Shown here: positions 6,937 to 8,859 of the stretch, piece after piece
How positions within the stretch are numbered: the first letter of the stretch is position 1
How the letters are laid out: each line of letters begins with the position of its first letter
From: Prosthecobacter debontii
GTDB lineage: Bacteria; Verrucomicrobiota; Verrucomicrobiia; Verrucomicrobiales; Akkermansiaceae
Reading direction: 5' to 3'
NCBI GenBank assembly: GCA_945885485.1
Contig: CAMCYT010000098.1
Coordinates: 1-8,859, forward strand
DNA length: 8,859 nt
The notes under the pieces: model-generated
Told to the model about the DNA's origin: nothing
Seen by the model: only the letters and a program-made list of their open reading frames with translations
Database searches by the model: none
Translations under genes and position numbers: made by a program

Positions 6937-8472
6937 ATGGAACTCTACGATGAAGAAGGAAATGTAGTCCGCGTTGAAGAAAAAAAAGCAGGCTGGTGGG
7001 AAAAATTCGGTGGAACGTCATTCATTATTGCGACGCTATTCCACGTTATTTTGCTGATCATCGGGGCTTTCATCATAATGCGAACCGTTACAGAGCCTGA
7101 GAAAAAAGTGGATTTCATGCCTCCCGGTGGCGGTGGTGGCGAGCGCGGTGCCGAGTATAAGGTGCAAAATAAAAAGCGGGCGCAGATCACGCCAGTGACT
7201 AATTCCAAGCGGGTCTTCGCAGAAGGTGCTGTGTCGAATTTTGCCATTCCTGAAAACGGAACGGACTTCGGCGAAATGTCCACCCTCCCAACTTTGAGCG
7301 GTGGCGGCATGTCTGGCGGTCTTGGGGGTTCTGGAACAGGTAAAGGATTCGGCAAAGGTGCCGGCGCGGGCGGTGGCTTGGGTAAGGGAGGCGGCGTTGG
7401 CAAGATGTTCGCCCTAATCGATCAAACCATGAGTAAGCGTTGCTCTAAGGAGGATAGGCTTTCCCGTCTTAGGGATAACGGAGGCACTCCGGCCTGCGAG
7501 GAAGCGGTTTTGAAAGGCTTGCGTTGGTTGAAAGCGAATCAAGCTGCCGACGGTTCTTGGGGTCCGCAAAAGCATGGCATGACGGGTCTTGTGCTGCTCG
7601 CTTACTTCGGTCACTGCGAAACTCCGATGTCCGAGGAATTCGGTGATTCCTGTCTCAAGGGTATCTTATTTTTAGTGAATGAAGGAGTGAAGACCAATGG
7701 TCAGTTGGCTTCCAACATAGCAGGACAACCAGGGCCTTACGAGCATGGTATTGCTACCTACGCACTTGGCGAGGCAGCCACGTTTTGTAAGCAAATTAAT
7801 TACGAAATCCCGTCGCTTATGGAAGTGACCGAAAAAGCCGGCCAGTATATCATCGATAACCAGCATGAGAACGGCGGTTGGTCTTATGGATATGCTAAGA
7901 CGGCAGGTCATGTAGACACCTCAGTCGTGGGTTGGCAGCTTCAAGCCCTCAAAGCTTGCAGTCACACCGATATCAAGTACAAAGGCATGGATACTTCCGT
8001 CAAGAAAGGTCTCAAGTATCTCGCTAGTTGTCAGGGGCCAAACGGTAGCTTTGGTTACAATGGACCAGGCGGACACGCCCTGACTGGGGTAGGAGTGCTT
8101 TGTCACCAAATGTGGGGCGAGGCAACTTCCAAAGAGGCCCGCGAAGGTGTGAAATACATCAAGGATAGCTTTAAGTTGGATTGGATGACGAAAGACTCGG
8201 ATCTTTACAGTCATTATTATGCATCCCAGGCCATGATGCAGGCGGGTGGCAGCGCTTGGAGATCCTACAACAAAGATTTCCGCGATCAGCTACTCAACAA
8301 CCAAAATACGGATGGCTCATGGAAAGCTCCGGCGTTCTCGGGCCACGGCCAAAGTGCCAATAGCACACTTTACAACACGACACTCTGCGTTCTGATGCTG
8401 GAAGTCTATTATCGCTTCCTCAACAGTAGTGGTGGCGGTGGAGCAAGCCGATCATCGAGACCTGAAATCTGA
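6937..8472 (+). CDS. TonB-like anchored alpha/alpha-toroid (QW-repeat) protein
   Basis: A 511-residue protein with a TonB-type layout. It has a cytoplasmic tail (1-24), one uncleaved membrane helix at about 27-48 containing His36, and the linker motif DFMPPGGGGGE (59-69). A long Gly-rich linker (about 120-156) follows. Residues about 185-495 form a prenyltransferase/squalene-oxidase-like toroid with QW-like motifs NQAADGSWG (201-209), NQHENGGWSYG (308-318), CQGPNGSFG (365-373) and NQNTDGSW (455-462), plus YEHGIATYALGEA (268-280) and SDLYSHYYASQAM (421-433), typical of the PVC-group members. The DxDD motif of squalene-hopene cyclases is absent; the nearest sequence is HVDTS (325-329). The toroid also lies in the periplasm, where a cyclase would not be expected, so I infer a binding or force-transmitting domain rather than an enzyme. 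Nine Cys residues fall in 169-484. The protein ends in a Gly/Ser tail. Position directly after exbB-exbD-exbD supports a transducer role in that motor. Automatic labels such as 'squalene cyclase' would probably be misleading. Confidence 0.88.
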   Translation: MELYDEEGNVVRVEEKKAGWWEKFGGTSFIIATLFHVILLIIGAFIIMRTVTEPEKKVDFMPPGGGGGERGAEYKVQNKKRAQITPVTNSKRVFAEGAVSNFAIPENGTDFGEMSTLPTLSGGGMSGGLGGSGTGKGFGKGAGAGGGLGKGGGVGKMFALIDQTMSKRCSKEDRLSRLRDNGGTPACEEAVLKGLRWLKANQAADGSWGPQKHGMTGLVLLAYFGHCETPMSEEFGDSCLKGILFLVNEGVKTNGQLASNIAGQPGPYEHGIATYALGEAATFCKQINYEIPSLMEVTEKAGQYIIDNQHENGGWSYGYAKTAGHVDTSVVGWQLQALKACSHTDIKYKGMDTSVKKGLKYLASCQGPNGSFGYNGPGGHALTGVGVLCHQMWGEATSKEAREGVKYIKDSFKLDWMTKDSDLYSHYYASQAMMQAGGSAWRSYNKDFRDQLLNNQNTDGSWKAPAFSGHGQSANSTLYNTTLCVLMLEVYYRFLNSSGGGGASRSSRPEI

Positions 8473-8495
8473 TCAGAGTTTCAACGATTGGCAGA

Positions 8496-8523
8496 TTGAC
8501 TTTAGATGATTTACTGATAGATT
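8496..8523 (+). promoter_or_regulatory. Candidate internal promoter upstream of the third exbD
   Basis: TTGACT at 8496-8501 (five of six matches to a -35 box) and TAGATT at 8518-8523 (four of six matches to a -10 box) are separated by 16 bp. Transcription would begin near 8530, about 64 nt before the ATG at 8594. The site lies outside the recognised duplicated segment. Pattern evidence only. Confidence 0.3.
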
Positions 8524-8544
8524 TTAAAACTATCACTTGCTTTT

Positions 8545-8588
8545 CTTATCAGACAAGCAGGCATGGCTTTACAACTTCAAATCAGTAA
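8545..8588 (+). pseudogene. Decayed remnant of the 3' end of exbD-1
   Basis: CTTATCAGA followed by CAAGCAGGCAT (8545-8564) aligns with CTCATCGGG plus the same 11-mer at 6376-6395 in exbD-1. TCAAATCAGTAA (8577-8588) aligns with TCAAATAAGTAA at 6418-6429, including the stop codon. Between them 12 nt replace the 22 nt of the intact gene, so the frame is broken. In the original frame the first part reads LIRQAGMA, against LIGQAGIA in ExbD-1. The fragment is only about 44 nt, but it sits at the same position relative to the next exbD as in the intact operon, which argues against chance. Confidence 0.6.
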
Positions 8589-8593
8589 ATCTC

Positions 8594-8859
8594 ATGAAAC
8601 TGAAAGACCGTCGAAGCACACCGAGTGCAGAAGTTAATTTGGGTTTCCAAATCGCACCGATGATTGATGTGGTTTTCGTGATCTTGCTTTTCTTTATCGT
8701 GCAAGCCAGTGACTTTCAGGTGGAGACTGCTCATGTCACCAAGTTGCCCGGTAAGAGAATAACTGATAAGCCTATCGACACTCCGGATGAAATCTCTGTC
8801 CGTATTGAGGATGATGGCCAAGTTTACTTAAACGACGATCTTTTGGATACATCGGAGGC
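8594..8859 (+). CDS. exbD: ExbD/TolR-family protein 3, paralogue of protein 2, 3' end outside window
   Basis: Eighty-eight complete codons from ATG at 8594 to the right edge, where the frame is still open. Aligned without gaps to ExbD-2 (start 6435), 73 of 88 residues are identical. Residues 11-40, with GFQIAPMIDVVFVILLFFIV and the conserved Asp25, are completely identical. Differences cluster in the cytoplasmic tail (residues 3-10, with LKDRRSTP in place of RKHRRRKE) and in the periplasmic linker just after the membrane helix (54-62); the start of the periplasmic domain (63-85) is again identical. It should fit the same ExbB ring. The visible part has no frameshift or stop, so it appears functional. 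It may be the last gene of the same operon or the first of a second unit that could contain another transducer downstream. Confidence 0.9.
   Translation, partial: MKLKDRRSTPSAEVNLGFQIAPMIDVVFVILLFFIVQASDFQVETAHVTKLPGKRITDKPIDTPDEISVRIEDDGQVYLNDDLLDTSE

Larger units (their letters stand above)
8473..8593. other. Intergenic region before the third exbD
   Basis: The gap of 121 nt is the longest inside the plus-strand gene set. Its right half carries a degraded piece of exbD-1, and its left half a candidate promoter. No terminator with a T-run is visible after the toroid gene, so read-through from the operon is possible. Confidence 0.55.
8545..8859 (+). repeat. Duplicated segment, copy B (exbD-1 remnant plus exbD-3)
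   Basis: Second copy of the segment at 6376-6700. It comprises the decayed exbD-1 tail and the start of exbD-3, and continues past the right edge. The left limit is where similarity to exbD-1 is no longer visible, near 8545. Confidence 0.75.

Noticed and set aside
6945..7403. Pro-rich minus-strand frame opposite the Gly-rich linker of the toroid protein
   Set aside because: It is the complement of Gly codons (GGN gives NCC), and the plus-strand gene is well supported by domains.
6937..8472. Functional squalene-hopene cyclase or prenyltransferase
   Set aside because: There is no DxDD motif, only about half the usual cyclase length is present, and the domain is tethered on the periplasmic side behind a TonB-like helix.
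8502..8525. Reading LDDLLIDF before exbD-3 as a further remnant of an exbD gene
   Set aside because: Similarity to LDDRVFD of ExbD-1 or LNDDLLD of ExbD-2 is only a few codons long and not placed at the expected distance, so it may be chance.
8516..8534. GATAG/CTATC inverted repeat around TTTTAAAA
   Set aside because: The stem is 5 bp and AT-rich with a 9-nt loop, too weak for a terminator or operator call.
8536..8561. Imperfect stem-loop (TGCTT ... AAGCA with inner TCT/AGA) as terminator after the toroid gene
   Set aside because: No T-run follows, and the right arm is part of the exbD-1 remnant, so the pairing is probably chance.
1..8859. CRISPR arrays, tRNA or rRNA genes, insertion sequences, phage genes
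   Set aside because: I looked for regularly spaced repeats, transposase motifs, terminal inverted repeats and tRNA-like folds and saw none.

Overview
The window looks like chromosomal DNA from a Gram-negative bacterium of the Planctomycetota-Verrucomicrobiota-Chlamydiota group, most likely a verrucomicrobium. The evidence is indirect. GC content is moderate, several products carry signal peptides, TPR proteins sit beside ExbB and ExbD genes, and there is an alpha/alpha-toroid ('prenyltransferase/squalene oxidase repeat') protein of a type I know mainly from that group. No start codon in the window has a convincing Shine-Dalgarno sequence. No phylogenetic marker gene is present, so the assignment is an inference.

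Layout. Positions 1-600 (minus strand) hold the first 200 codons of a secreted protein with an FG-GAP-like calcium loop and a CGTGG motif, running off the left edge. Positions 729-1091 (minus) encode a small exported single-EF-hand protein. A divergent intergenic region (1092-1294) carries a near-perfect 23-bp palindrome and leads into a plus-strand gene set that fills the rest of the window. In order these are a 974-aa secreted TPR protein (1295-4219), a 292-aa secreted helical-repeat protein (4232-5110), an ExbB/TolQ/MotA-type channel protein (5156-5947), two ExbD/TolR-type proteins (5992-6429 and 6435-6890), a 511-aa TonB-like membrane-anchored toroid protein (6937-8472), and the start of a third ExbD (8594 to the right edge).

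How the genes may work together. The cluster encodes all the parts of a proton-motive-force-driven envelope motor: ExbB-type channel, ExbD-type plug proteins with the conserved membrane aspartate, and a transducer with one N-terminal membrane helix containing a histidine and a long Gly-rich linker. The transducer does not end in a TonB C-terminal domain. It ends in a toroid domain with four QW-like repeats but no DxDD catalytic motif, so it probably binds something in the periplasm rather than cyclising a terpene. The two large exported repeat proteins at the front of the operon are natural candidates for periplasmic or outer-membrane partners. The toroid-tipped transducer is the best candidate here for an under-described system.

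The third ExbD is a recent duplicate of the second: 43 codons are about 95% identical in DNA and 73 of 88 visible residues are identical. The duplicated block also carries a decayed fragment of the 3' end of the first exbD, which places the upstream duplication breakpoint inside or upstream of that gene.
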